From NCBI GenBank assembly GCA_027625915.1, contig JANTQA010000023.1, positions 6,448,001-6,512,000 of the forward strand: a stretch of 64,000 nt of DNA, in the 5' to 3' direction. Made by a program: the position numbers and the translations under genes. This document shows positions 10,392 through 22,049 of this stretch, one piece after another (position 1 is the first letter of the stretch; each line of letters begins with the position of its first letter). The notes beneath the pieces are model-generated. The model did no database searches and was not told where the DNA came from. It saw only the letters and a list, made by a program, of their open reading frames with translations. Source of the DNA: Anaeramoeba flamelloides. Its lineage: Eukaryota; Metamonada; Anaeramoebidae.

Positions 10392-10896
10392 TTGTTCGTT
10401 TCCTAAATCTTTCCAAAAGCTTCTTCCTGAAAATTTTTGATGTGTGTTAATTAAAAGTTGACTCAAAGAAGCAACAAGGTTGTGGAACTGGTGCTTTATG
10501 GTTTGAGAGATAGCTAGACTTTTAAATTGAGTTACTTTTTGTTTTGGAAATTTGCTTAAAAATTTTTCTTTATTCTCAGCAATTTCGAAAACTTCCTTTT
10601 CGCTATAGTCAGTTCCATTTTTAAGGCACAAACTTTCAACAAAATTTAAGGCACAAAACAATCTCAAATTAAGGCACAAAATTTATAATTTTTTTTTACA
10701 ATTTATTTTACTAGAATGTGAATTTGGTGATTTAATTTGGGATTTTTATTGTGCCTTAAATTTCGTTGCAGTTTGTGCCTTAAAAATGGAACTGACTGTA
10801 ATAAACAATTTTTTGTCGGTATTTTGTTGTTTTTACTTTTCTTTTTCGTTTTCCTTTTCCGTTAAATTTGAATGATCTTGATTTTTTTTTTTCCAT
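10392..10896 (-). pseudogene. Coding-like exon split by a MITE; family not recognised
   Basis: On the minus strand an ATG at 10896 opens a Lys/Arg-rich frame up to the MITE at 10798. Beyond the MITE, from 10605 to 10392, the sequence reads as good protein (SEKEVFEIAENKEKFLSKF ... FSGRSFWKDLGNEQG) and ends at a consensus GTAAGT donor. Removing the MITE with one TA leaves the two halves out of frame by one base, so this is probably a dead gene, unless the second half starts independently. No convincing next exon is visible at lower coordinates, where another MITE sits. I do not recognise the family. Confidence 0.45.
10606..10798. mobile_element. Palindromic MITE, family A copy 2
   Basis: 193 bases, same fold-back structure as copy 1, flanked by TA at 10604-10605 and 10799-10800. 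It lies inside a coding-like exon on the minus strand. The apparent open frame across it is an artefact of the palindrome. Confidence 0.88.
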
Positions 10897-11987
10897 TAAC
10901 AAATCTCAATTTAGAAGTTTGGAATGCACCACATATTCATTTAAAATTTCCTTTTCTTTCTGTTCTTTAAATAAATTTTTTGTTTACATATTTTGTTTTT
11001 TAAGAAAAAAAATAATGAGCTCTTTGTTGGATTTTTGCTTTCTATAAATTTGTTCTTGCTTTAATTGAAAGGTTCCGGTCATTCAAATAGTCTTTAAGTA
11101 ATTTTTTTGGTTTTAGGTCAAATCATTTATTACTATTTATTTCGAGAAGAAAGTCTTTTGAGACATCTGTTAGCTGATAATTTTTGCGCCTGAAAACATA
11201 GACAACAAACAACACAATTTCCTTTTTACAATGGTCAAAAAGCTTTTAGAGTAAGATTTAGCTTCAACTTGTAATTAATCTCTGGCAATAACAAAACTTT
11301 AAATTCCATCAAAAAAGTAGAACAAAAAAAAAATAATCACAAAAATATTACAAAATATTTTTTCCAAATTTTTAACGGAAAATTGAAAACCAAAAATCAC
11401 AAATATATTTAAAAATATTCGTGATTTTTTTTTTTTTAAATCACAAATATATTCAAATATATCTGTGATTTTCATAAACAAAATATTTTTAAATATATTT
11501 GAGATTTATCTCTTTAATAAATAAAAACTTAACTATAATAGATTTTGATATTTTTATTTGTTTTTTTTTTACAGTTTTGATTAAGGTTTAAAAAATTACA
11601 CATTTATTTTTTTATTTAAAAATTTTTTCCAAGACACTTTTGAATCTCAGATCAAAGATTAAACTTTTCAACATTCAACAACATTTTTCTCTTTGATTTA
11701 CAAACTTATAACCCCATCTCAATTCCAACCATATCCAAAACTTTTTAATAACATCCATATCGATTGAAGTAAAAAATTAATAAAAAAAAAAACTGTTTTA
11801 CAAAACCATTAATTTTTGTTTGAAAAACATTGTGAAATAAAAATTCGATCAAATTTATTTTTCAAAAAAACAAAAAAAAAAATTGTAAAGGTTTGTGAGA
11901 AAATTTTTCAATAGTAAAACATTTCCACAAGACAAATAAATAATATTCAAAAGATTGATTAATAAATGAATAAATTATTTTCAAAAT
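10897..11987. other. Non-coding gap between relic exon and ERCC1
   Basis: AT-rich with no supported gene. The palindromes at 11336-11515 are the only structure seen; the minus-strand open frame at 11299-11481 is produced by them. Confidence 0.6.
11336..11515. repeat. Second cluster of AATCACAAATATATTT palindromes
   Basis: At least three imperfect palindromes of the ATCACAAATATATTT type follow one another, separated by T or A runs. They match those at 8904-8985, about 2.4 kb away. The interval between the clusters contains the relic exon and two MITEs. Confidence 0.65.
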
Positions 11988-14900
11988 TTATTTTTTATTA
12001 AAATTCGAGCTCATATTCCAATTTTCGTGACTATTTGAACTTTTTGTATATTTTTTATATTTATTTTTTTCTAAATCATCCTTTTTCTGTTCATCATTAT
12101 CTTTTGGAAAAAAAGGTGTCTGAAACACTTTCAACATTTCTTTAATTTTTGTTTGGCCAATACCATCAATCAGCATGGTGGTAGTTGTTGGGGCTTTAAC
12201 GATTTCAGCAAACGACCCAAATTTTATTAACAAGTCTTGTGCATTATTTGTATTAATACCTTTAATTTGTGTTAGACAGTCTAAAGATGCCTGGAAATTG
12301 TCATTTGATTGGTTTTCACCTACAATTAATTGTGGCCCTTTCTTTGAAACGGATTTGTAGCTTTGGATATACCTTGCTCCTTCTTCATGTGACCAGATTA
12401 TATTTAAACACCAATCATTATCAATCCCAAGTTTCGTTAAACCTTGGATAGCCAAATCAGAGTCTTCAATATCAACATATCCCATTAATATTCGTAAGTT
12501 ATATCGCCCCTTTAAACTTTCCATTCTTTCAATAATGTAATTTTTGTTGGATAAATGGTATTGCAAACTATTCATTTGAAAATCAGAATTAGAAAAAGGT
12601 TTTAAATTTAAATAATTGAATTGTTGAAATTAATTTTAAAAAAAAGAATTCTTTAATTCTGAATTAATAATAAGGAAAGAGAATGAAAATTACAAAAAAA
12701 AAAATCTACAACTTTTTTTAAAAGTAATTAGGCATTAAAAGCGTTTTTTTTTTTTTTTTTTTACAATAGAAGAATTTGTTTTTGCTTTTGATTTTGTTTC
12801 AATAAATGAATAAATTAATAGTACCAAAAATATTTGAATTCGAAGAAATGTGACTTTCAAATAAAGTGGATTATATTGAAAGGGTTAGTATTGTCACTTA
12901 AAAAAGGTGATAATAAAGGTCTTAAAAAGTAGCCCGAAAATATTTCTAAAGAATTAGTGTAATAATCTATCCAACATTTTTTAATTTTTTTTTTTATTTT
13001 TTCTTTTTTAAAATGAATGGTGAAATTATTTTGGATTTTTTTTAACAACAAAATTATGTGTTGGGATATTGAAGATCAAAGTTTCTTTAAGGAATTATTC
13101 ACTTCCTCTTCTTCTTTTTATATTCTGATTTTGATAATACATTCATTATTTATTATTTTTCATTTTTTCCCAGGCTGAATTTTCTTTGTATTGAGAAGAA
13201 TAGTTACAAAGGAAAAAGAGCTATTGGATAACCTGCTAATACTGTGATACTGGAACACGATAGTATGGGTAACTTGAAAACAAAAACCCAAAAGCAAAGG
13301 CTAAAAATGACCAAAGGTTTAAATTTAATCAGATCAAAAAGAAAAAAGAAATTATAACAATTAAATAATGATCCCCCCAAATGAACATTCATGATCAATT
13401 ATCAAATTAAATTAAATCAACCAAAAGTATCGTGGCTATAATTTTAGGTGTTCCTAATTAAAGATAGCATTGGGTTTTTTTTTTTTGATTTTTGCCAATT
13501 GCTTTTTATAAACTCTTTTTAAATTTCTTTTTTTTTCATTTTCTTTTTCCTTTTTTGCATTCAACTTTTTGTTTTTGCTTGTTAATCATAAAGATAATTT
13601 GGGTATGCACTTATTGTGAATAATCATGAAATATATGATTTTATTCTTAAACCACCTTTGAGAAATTTAAGAAAAAGGACATTTATAGTGTAATTTACAC
13701 TTCTTCAATAATAATAGATATTATTCTTTTTAGTTGGAGCTTTTGAAATAAGAATATTCAGCAAACACTTCCAAAATAAAAAAAAATTATTTTTCATTTA
13801 AAAAATTGTCTTTCTGAGTATTGAATTTTGGAATTTTTTTTAAATGATGGAAAAACACCACCAATATTTTATTAGTTTCGTGGTGAATATATTCAGATTT
13901 TTCACAATTGCCTTATCTTTATAAGAATCGAGATTTTTTTCTCAAGTGATCGCAAAAAAATGTTGACTACATATTAAGGATTATTTCTGAAAACCATAAT
14001 TTAAGAGAAACGAATTACCCTAAAAATGCACTTTTTACTCGTTTTTTGCTACAATATTTACAATTAAAAATATAGTCTTTGATTTTGAAGGCATTCTACT
14101 TGAACTATCTTGACGAAATTGATATTCGGGAAATCTAGGTTAGATGCCATACCTATTAAAATATTTTGATCCTGATTTGTGTTCTTATTAACTTTTTAAA
14201 AATATTGGTGAATTTGTTCGTTTTTACGAAGGTTCTCAATTAAATTTTTAGTATTTCATTAAAAAATGAACTCATTTTTTTTCCAGATTTACTTTTTTGT
14301 TAAGATCAGTTAATTTTTATTTTTAATAGTATATTTTGATCCAGTTTTTACATATATACAAAGATTTGTTTTTTCTTTAAAGAAAATAATTTTTTTAATG
14401 AAATAATTTGGAAAAATATGTTGATTATTAAACTCTTCTAAAAATGTGAAATATGAGCCAAACTTTGAAAAAACAAGAATTCGTTTATTATTGAAAATAA
14501 CTTTAAAAAGAAAGTTCGGTATTATAGTAATCATATTTTTTTCTTCATTTTTCAATTTCAAAATGTGGTAAAAATATTTATTTGATTTGCTATTTAATTT
14601 GCTCTCAGATTTTTTTCGATTTGTAACTGCTTCAAAAGTGTAAAAAAATAGTTTTTAATGATTAGAGAAAATTGAACTTTGGGGGTTTGTTTAATTTTTC
14701 ATTGATAGTTTTGAAACATTCTTTTCACACACATTTTTAGAATGGATAATGCACAAGGGCGATACATAACAATTTTTAACAAATAACGTTTCAGGTATTT
14801 AAGGTGGTTTAGTAAGAAAGTTAGGTTTTTTCTTTTCGTTAACTTTTTTTTTAATTTGAAATTTGTAACCAATTTGGAGAATTCGAGAAAAACAAACCAA

Positions 14901-15199
14901 AGTAATTGTTACGATAAATATTTTTTTTGAATGATTTAAAACAAGACCGGGTCATTATTTTGATTAATTTTTTTTTTTTAGTTTGTTTTTTTTTAATGAA
15001 AGTGTTATTCTTACCTGAGGAAGAGAATACAAGTAAACTCAGAAACCACAAAATCTGCCAAAATATTTCCAAACTTCCATTGGTTTTGATGAAAAAACTT
15101 TAATACTGGATTGGATCGCATACGCCCAGAGACCAAAATGTGCTCATCTGAAAAAGTTGATTTGTTATTAATTTTTGGTTGTTCGTTCAAGTTGTTCAT
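11988..15199 (-). CDS. ERCC1: ERCC1/Rad10 DNA repair endonuclease subunit, two exons
   Basis: Exon 1 is 15199-15015 and exon 2 is 12567-11988, giving 254 residues. The junction joins FL-S-LQYHLSNKNYI, exactly where ERCC1 proteins read FLSLRYH. The donor is AG|GTAAGA and the acceptor GAATAG. The central domain is clear: ILVSGRMRSNPVLKFF, QWKFGNILADFVVSEFTCI, YNLRILMGYVDIED, IIWSHEEGARYIQSYK. The C-terminus has the tandem helix-hairpin-helix (LTQIKGINTNNAQDLLIKFG, then LIDGIGQTKIKEML). ERCC1 is the non-catalytic partner of XPF; the pair cuts 5' of DNA lesions in nucleotide excision and crosslink repair. The N-terminus is shorter than in animals and the last 40 residues are Lys/Asn-rich. The ATG at 15199 is the first in frame. 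Confidence 0.93.
13185..13445. repeat. Dispersed repeat B, copy in ERCC1 intron
   Basis: From GTATTGAGAAGAATAGTTAC to about 13440 it parallels 16236-16500 along its whole length in the same orientation, sharing ACATTCATGATCAA near the end. The copies are clearly diverged. No terminal inverted repeat was found. Confidence 0.65.
13500..13740. repeat. Dispersed repeat C, copy in ERCC1 intron
   Basis: Shares order and wording with 40440-40690: CTTTTTAAATTTCTTT, a T/C-rich block, a GATAATTTGGG-like step, then GTGTAATTTACAC and CTTCAATAATAATA. Diverged and without an open frame. Confidence 0.55.
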
Positions 15200-15731
15200 A
15201 ATCAATTTATCTTTTTTTATTTGGGTTGTGTTCGTTAATTGTTTATTATAATTGAATTTTAGAAGAACAAAGAATTGGTGAATTGAGAAGTTGTTTCTGA
15301 AAAAGACAAAAAGTTAAGTCAAATGATCTCTTGGTGAAATTCTCAGTTAAAGAATTTTTGGATTTAATTTGAAGAATATTTGTTTGTGATAAAAAAAGAA
15401 ACAAAAATTGTTTTTTTGTTATTTTGTGTAAGAATTAAAAAAGAAAGAAGATCTTTACCTTGAAGAAATCAAAGTGTTCTATTCTAGGTGATTTAATTTT
15501 ATGTTTTGATTATTCCAAACCTAATTAAAAAACGTAATTAATAGGAAAAAAAGATAATCGAGAAAAAATGATATTTTACAAGTTTCAAAATGGTTTTTTT
15601 GGTGGTGGGAACCAAATTTGTTGAAAAAGATGTAAAGACTAGAATATATTTTAAGTAAGTAAACAATTCAAGTCAAGATAAATTGTATTCTTTTTAAGGT
15701 GCATTTGAAATTGGAAATAAAAACGACAGTA
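15200..15731. other. ERCC1 5' flank
   Basis: Upstream region of ERCC1 that should contain its promoter. T/A-rich, with no motif I can name and no other exon. Confidence 0.6.
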
Positions 15732-16207
15732 CAGTGGTGTAAATAACCCTTGTTTTTTATTTTAACCCATTACTAAAATTTAACTCATGCAAAAAATATT
15801 GGCTGACTCTAGAAATAAAAGAAACAAATCCATCCGGTGAAAACAGTATATAAACAAGAAATAGGGTTCTTTAAATAAATTTTAAAAAAGAATTATGAAG
15901 ATACTGGAAGATTAAAATATAATTTTTTGACAAAAAAATGAAGAATAATTTCATTTTTTGAATTTTATAAAACAATCATTTAATCTCACAAATTTTGTAA
16001 ATCTGACGAAATTTTTGAAACAAAGGCACTTAATATAATTGAGCCATTTTGATTAATCAAAGATCTAACCTCTAAAGTCGATTTGATTCTGAATCAAGAA
16101 TCTATTAGTGATTTCTGGTCTTCCAATACCCAAGTCTGAAGAAAAAAACACGAGTTAAATTTTAGTAATGGGTTAAAGGTTGTCTGAACGGGTTATTTCC
16201 ACCACTG
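15732..16207. mobile_element. TA-flanked MITE with CAGTGGTG ends
   Basis: 476 bases. The left end CAGTGGTGTAAATAACCC pairs with the right end (complement CAGTGGTGGAAATAACCC), and a second inverted block follows: TTAACCCATTACTAAAATTT near 15761 and its complement near 16156. TA flanks at 15730-15731 and 16208-16209. CAGTG-type ends are common in Tc1/mariner elements. No transposase is encoded. Confidence 0.88.
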
Positions 16208-16235
16208 TAGAATAAATTTTTTAATATTTTATCTG

Positions 16236-16500
16236 TTAAATTTTCTTAGTATTGAGAAGAACAGTTACCAATGAACAAGATTAAGTGGTTACTTATAAAT
16301 ACAGTTACATGGGAGTTTGAGTAAGTTTAAAATAAAAAAGAAAATCCAAAGCCTGAAAAATTTCGAGGTTTTTAAAGCAAATTCAAACAAAAAGAAAACT
16401 AAAATAGATATTACAACAATTATATAACAATCTCTATACTAACATTCATGATCAACAATTAAACCAAATCAAACTAATCAATCGTATTGTCTCTGAAATG
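16236..16500. repeat. Dispersed repeat B, second copy
   Basis: Matches 13185-13445 (GTATTGAGAAGAACAGTTAC at the start, AACATTCATGATCAACAATT near the end). Same orientation, same length, moderate divergence. Confidence 0.65.
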
Positions 16501-16699
16501 TTATTTGATCTTATTTTTCTGTATCTATAATTATAATTATTTTAAAATTATTATATAAATCTGATTTCAGGATTGAGACTCTACTAAAATAAGAAATTGA
16601 TCAAAAAAAAATCTATCCTTTAGTATTCAAAAAGAACAATTAATAATTAAATCTAATTAATCAACTTCTTTTTTTAATTCTTAAAAAACATAGAAAAGT

Positions 16700-16950
16700 A
16701 AAATATTTTTAAAAATAAAAAAAAAAAACCAAAAACTACAAAAAAAGTAAATCATAATTTTAGAAATGATCATTAAAGATTTTTTATTATTGAATTATCA
16801 CTAAAAACATGTTTAAAACAGGATTAATTGGTAATAATTAAATTCATGTTAAAAGGCATTACCTAGTCTCAATTTTCTTAATGTTTATTTGTCTTTTCGT
16901 AGATCATTTTTTTTTTTCCAACTGATGTTTTGTAAAAAAAAAGTATCAAG
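16700..16950. repeat. Dispersed repeat D, copy 1
   Basis: Parallels 42915-43145: ACCAAAAACT, GATTTTTTATTATTGAA, CTCAATTTTC and GATCATTTTTTTT occur in the same order and spacing. Non-coding. Confidence 0.55.
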
Positions 16951-17288
16951 AAAAAAGAAAAAAGAAAAAGAAATTTATAGAAAAAAAAAAAAGAAATTTT
17001 TAAAAAAAAGAAAATCAAGATTTTTTAAAAGAAAGAAAAGAAGAAACAAAAAAAAAACAAAAATTTAACAAAATTCGAAAAAACAATGATTCTGGATCTA
17101 AAAATTGAAATTTTTATTTTGATAAGAATATGGGAAAAAACCTGATAAAACCACTTCCATTGATATTATAAAGTGAGTAAATATTACAAAAAATAGTTTA
17201 TATATGTATATATTTATTGTTTGTGGAAAAATTTAATAAATAATAAGAGAATTTACAAACAAAATAAATACTTATCATAAAGTCTTCT

Positions 17289-20200
17289 TTATATTTTATT
17301 ATCCATTTCTTTATATTTTTCAACAAATCTTTTTTGTACTTTTCTTTTAACAAATAATTGTTGGAAAATTTTATTTATTATCTTAATATCAAATTTTAAA
17401 TCTTTATTAATTTTTTCTAAATATAACCATTTAACAACGGTTTCGATATCCTGTTTATTACATTTTATATTAAGAAATATTCTGCCGTTTTGAATACTTT
17501 CTTCGTTTATTGATAGTTTTGATTGCTTATTATTATCATTATTATTATTATCATTATCATTGTCATTGTCATTATTATTATTTTTATTTTTATTTATCGT
17601 GATATTTACCATATTTTGATTTAATTTATTATTCTTGTGATTCATAACATTTACATGTTTTGAATCAATGTCATTTTCTTTGTTTCTTTTTAAATCATTC
17701 TCTTTTATTTCTTGATTTGATTTGGATATTGATTGTTTATTTCTTGGAAGTATCTTATTTTTCTTTGAAAAAAAATTTTTGGTTTTTAATTTTAATATAA
17801 AATAATGTATCTTGATTTCAGTCTTATTAGAATTGTTAATAATCAAAAAATCAGAATTAATGTTTTTGCTATTATATAATAATTGTAAATCATTAATAAT
17901 CCCTGATAACCCTGATTTTCTGGAGAATTGTGCCATAGAAAAATTGAATAAATTCTGAACAATTTTTAAAAATTTTATTGAGCAATTCTTCTCAACTGTA
18001 CCTGTATAAAGCCACTTAACAATATTTAATCTATCAGATGAATTAACGTTTGTTAATAATGTGTTAATATCATTTTTTTTAATTCTTATGTTAAACCAAT
18101 GATTATTTTGAATATTGTGTTTTAAAAAATATTGATCATTTATTTCCTTGTCAAATAATTTCATTAAATCAAAAGTTAAAGGGTGTATCTGATCGTATAG
18201 TATAACCGCGGAGCGTGAAGCGCCTTTTATTATAACTTGTGAATTTTTTTGAAGACCAAAACAGTGTATCAAAAAAGCGTCTTTGATATACCTGTAAAAA
18301 AATTTCTTATTAACTAATTTCTGATCAAAATATTTCCCCCATCCGTATATATGATTTTTGTCATCAAGAACAAAACAAAACTGAAATTGTGATACAAATT
18401 GCTTTATATTATGATCTGACAAAGCCTCAACTATCTTAAACCCCCCCGATACAGGGTCAGACCAATAAAGAGTATTTTTTTTTTGTTTGTTGTCCTGAAT
18501 CAATAATATTAGTTGGTAATAATTATATTCGACGTGTGTTACATTTAAAAAATTTGAAAATAAGTTATTTTTCACTTCCAAAAATAAGCCAATTGGCGTT
18601 ATATGTTCTTCATTGGAATCTAAAAATTGTTGAAAACGAGTGATGTTAGTAATTAATTTCCCATTTTGAAGAAGAATAAAAATATGGTCATTGTAGAAAT
18701 TAGAAAAAACCCTTTTTACATTCTTGATTAGCAATTCTGGCACTTTAGCCCTGCAATATTTTACAGTTAATCTATTGTCGTTGGGTGTGCGCAACCTCAA
18801 ATAATAATTCCCTTTAAAATAAAGATCGCCATTTTGAAACAAAAAATATGTTTTATTTTTATCACAGAAAATATCTTTCAGTTGCCCACTAATCCCGGTC
18901 ATCTCTTGAAAACGATTTTCTTTAATTATTTTTTCAAATTTTGTTTGGTGGTGTTTATATTGATAATATTCGTTATCATTTGTTTGGAAAATATAATTGA
19001 AATGTCCCATTTTAATTGTTTTTATTTCTTTCTCCTCATCACCTATCAAATTATGTTTATAAAGGTATTTATAATTCGAGATTTCATAAATTTTATTATT
19101 ATGCTCTGATCTGAAAAAGATTGCATTATTATTTAACCAAAGATCTTTCATTCGAATATTTTTTAAAAATTTTATTTCATTGAAATGATTTTTTTGAAAA
19201 TCTGAATTATTATTATTTAAATTTAAAAATAAATTCTGCCCTATGGATATTTTTATCTGTGGTATTTTTGCTTTTTCGATTATTCTTAATTTTGATTGTA
19301 GTTGTAATTTTTTGTTTTCATTTTTTATTCTGCTTAATTCGTTGATAATATTATTATTTATTTTTAATGTTTTTAATATGAAAAATAAATCATTAAAAGA
19401 TTTTGAATTATACATTATATAATTATATTTATTGTTTTTGCTACTGCTGCTGCTGCTGTTGATGTTGCTGTTGATGTTGTTGTTGTTTTCGTCGTCGTAG
19501 TCGTCGTTTTTGTTTTTGTTTTTGTTGTTTTTGTTGTTGTTGTTGCTGCTGCTGCTGTTGATGTTGTTTTTGTTGTTTTTGTTGCTGCTGCTGTTGTCGT
19601 TTTTGTTTTTGTTGTCGTCGTCGTCGTCATTCTTGTTTTTGTTGTTGTGTTTATTATTATTCTTATTATCATTATCGTTTTTATTCTTATTCTTATTCCA
19701 ATTATTATTATTGTTTTTATTATTATCTGTTTTTCTAAAATTTAATTTATTAAAATAAAGTAATTGTTCGAATTGATCAAATAAATTATCATTAAAATTT
19801 ATATTTATATTTATTGCCTTTATTTTTTCTTTATCAAGAAATAATTTTTGATAATATTTACTTGAAATTTTTAAAATAAAAGGATTAATTTTTTTTATAA
19901 TTCCATTTTTGAAATTTAATTTAATTTTCTTTTGATTGCTTATCCGAGATAAATTTATATTTTCTTCTTTTTTTAAGTACGTTTCATAATAATATAATAA
20001 ATCGCTTTTTATTGATTTGTAACCAGATTTTTCAAATATTTCAATTCTGTTCATCTTTAATTTCTTAAAAATTAATTTCATATTTTTTGTTACAGTGTTT
20101 TTAAAAAATCCACAATATAACCAATTTTTAATTAAATTTATTTCTTCAATATTCAATAATTCGAGAACATTCGAATTGGCTCGTATATTAAACCATTCTA

Positions 20201-22018
20201 TATCTTCTAAAAGTCGGTTATTTCTTTTATTAGTATTCTTTATTTGATTAAAATGGTTTGAATAGGCCATTAAGTTTTCTAAAATGGGACTAATCTTTTG
20301 ATAAGTAAGGAAAGCGGAGCTAAATCCTGCAAATAGTTTCATTTTCTTTGTATATCGCAAATTGGAAATTGGTTTTAATTCTGTTAATTTTGGAATATAA
20401 TCTGTGTACGGAATACCTAATTGATTTTTTTTATTACACCCACAGACATATATTTCATTATTTTTTGTCAAGACCAAAAATCCATTAATTAATAATTTCA
20501 CTTTTATTGGATTTAATTTTGATGAATTTGGCACTAATTGAAATTCTGGGAAAATTTTATTTTCGTTATGCCCATTGAAATTGCCCGTGCCACAAGAATA
20601 TATTGAATTCACATTATTATTATCTTTCATTAAAAGAATTGTAAAATATTTATTGGGTTTAATTTTAAGACAGTTTTTATTGGCAAAAAATTTGTTCTCT
20701 ATAAATCTTATAATGTTTTTTTTTGTAATTTCACCAATTCCTAATTGCCCTTTTTGATTACATCCTTTAACAAAAATTTTTGTATTTAATTTCTGAAGAA
20801 AAATATTATTAGATAATCCATTTGCCCAGATTTTTAAAACGTTGCTTTGGATTAATATTGGCTTAAGTATTCTTTTTTCTAAATTATCATCTCCAAAAAA
20901 AACAATTCCATCTTTTCCAATACCATATAAATTGTTTTTATTAGTTAAAAAATAGGAGATTGTATTTGAGCTATAAATATTAATAATTTTTTCTTGGAAA
21001 TTTAAAAATATATTCAATTTTATTAATTTATGAAATATTTTTTTTTTTTTTTGGTTGGATCCTAATTTTCCATAAATCCATTTCCCTAAAAAATAAATTT
21101 CATTTCTTTTTGACAAAAATAAAAAATTTCTATTACCCGAACAAATTTTTTTAAAGTCAATATCAGTTTTTTTTTCTTGATCAAATTCTAACATTTTAAT
21201 ATTCATATTTTCGTTTTTGCGTCTTTTTTCTTTTTTGGTTTTCATTTTTTTTTTGTTACATTTTACTTTTACCCCATCCTGTTTCTCTTTTTCGTTATTA
21301 TAAAAACCCTTTTCCTTTTCGTAATATTCCAAATTTTCTATATTTTCTTTTTCCTTTCCGATTTCAATTTTAATTTCTTCTTCAGTCGTATTTCCATTTT
21401 CTTTAGTCTTATCATTTTCTTTTGTTTCTTCATTTTCTTCTTCATGGTTATTTGTTGCTATTTTATTATTGTTTCTATTTAACAAATTTCGATTTAATTT
21501 AATTTTGTATTTTTTACTTGAAAAATAAAGTAAATTCTTTTTATTTTTCCTTTCAATTATTGTGCAATTTTGTGAAAAGATGACTTTTTTTATATGAGAA
21601 TGTTTAAAATAATGATGTTGGATTGGATTATTTTTTTTTGTTTTAATCCCTAATGCCAATTGGTTCAAATTATTATTTCCCCAAACAATATTATACTGAT
21701 TTTTATTATAGCAATAAAACTGTAAATTCTTTTCTTTTAAAAGTAATTTATTATATATTTTTTGTAATTTTTTTTTAAAGCCACAACTTTTAGACAACTG
21801 ATAAAAGTCTTCTAATAAAAATAAATCACGAATCAATTTTTTGGTAAGATCATTTTTTTTAATTTGTAACTCTCTAAAATATAAATATTTGATAAAAATT
21901 TTAAATGATTTTAAACTTGAATTTGAATATTCTTTTAATTTAAAAATTTTTTCATCAACATTATTGTTTTTATTGTTGTCATTATTATTGTTGCTGCTAC
22001 TGCTACTATTGTTGGTGG

Positions 22019-22049
<31 letters not shown>

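Larger units (their letters stand above)
12568..15014 (-). other. Large ERCC1 intron (2447 bases)
   Basis: Bounded by GTAAGA and TAG. It holds no supported gene but carries two dispersed repeats (13185-13445 and 13500-13740), suggesting growth by insertion. Small open frames within it lack coding character. Confidence 0.8.
16208..17288. other. Non-coding gap between MITE and RCC1/BTB gene end
   Basis: Holds dispersed repeats B (16236-16500) and D (16700-16950), then an A-rich tract and the 3' flank of the RCC1/BTB gene. No gene seen. Confidence 0.6.

Noticed and set aside
19415-19758. Thr/Ala-rich and Leu/Ser-rich frames on both strands
   Set aside because: Other-frame readings of the AAC/AGC/GAC trinucleotide tract of the RCC1/BTB gene.
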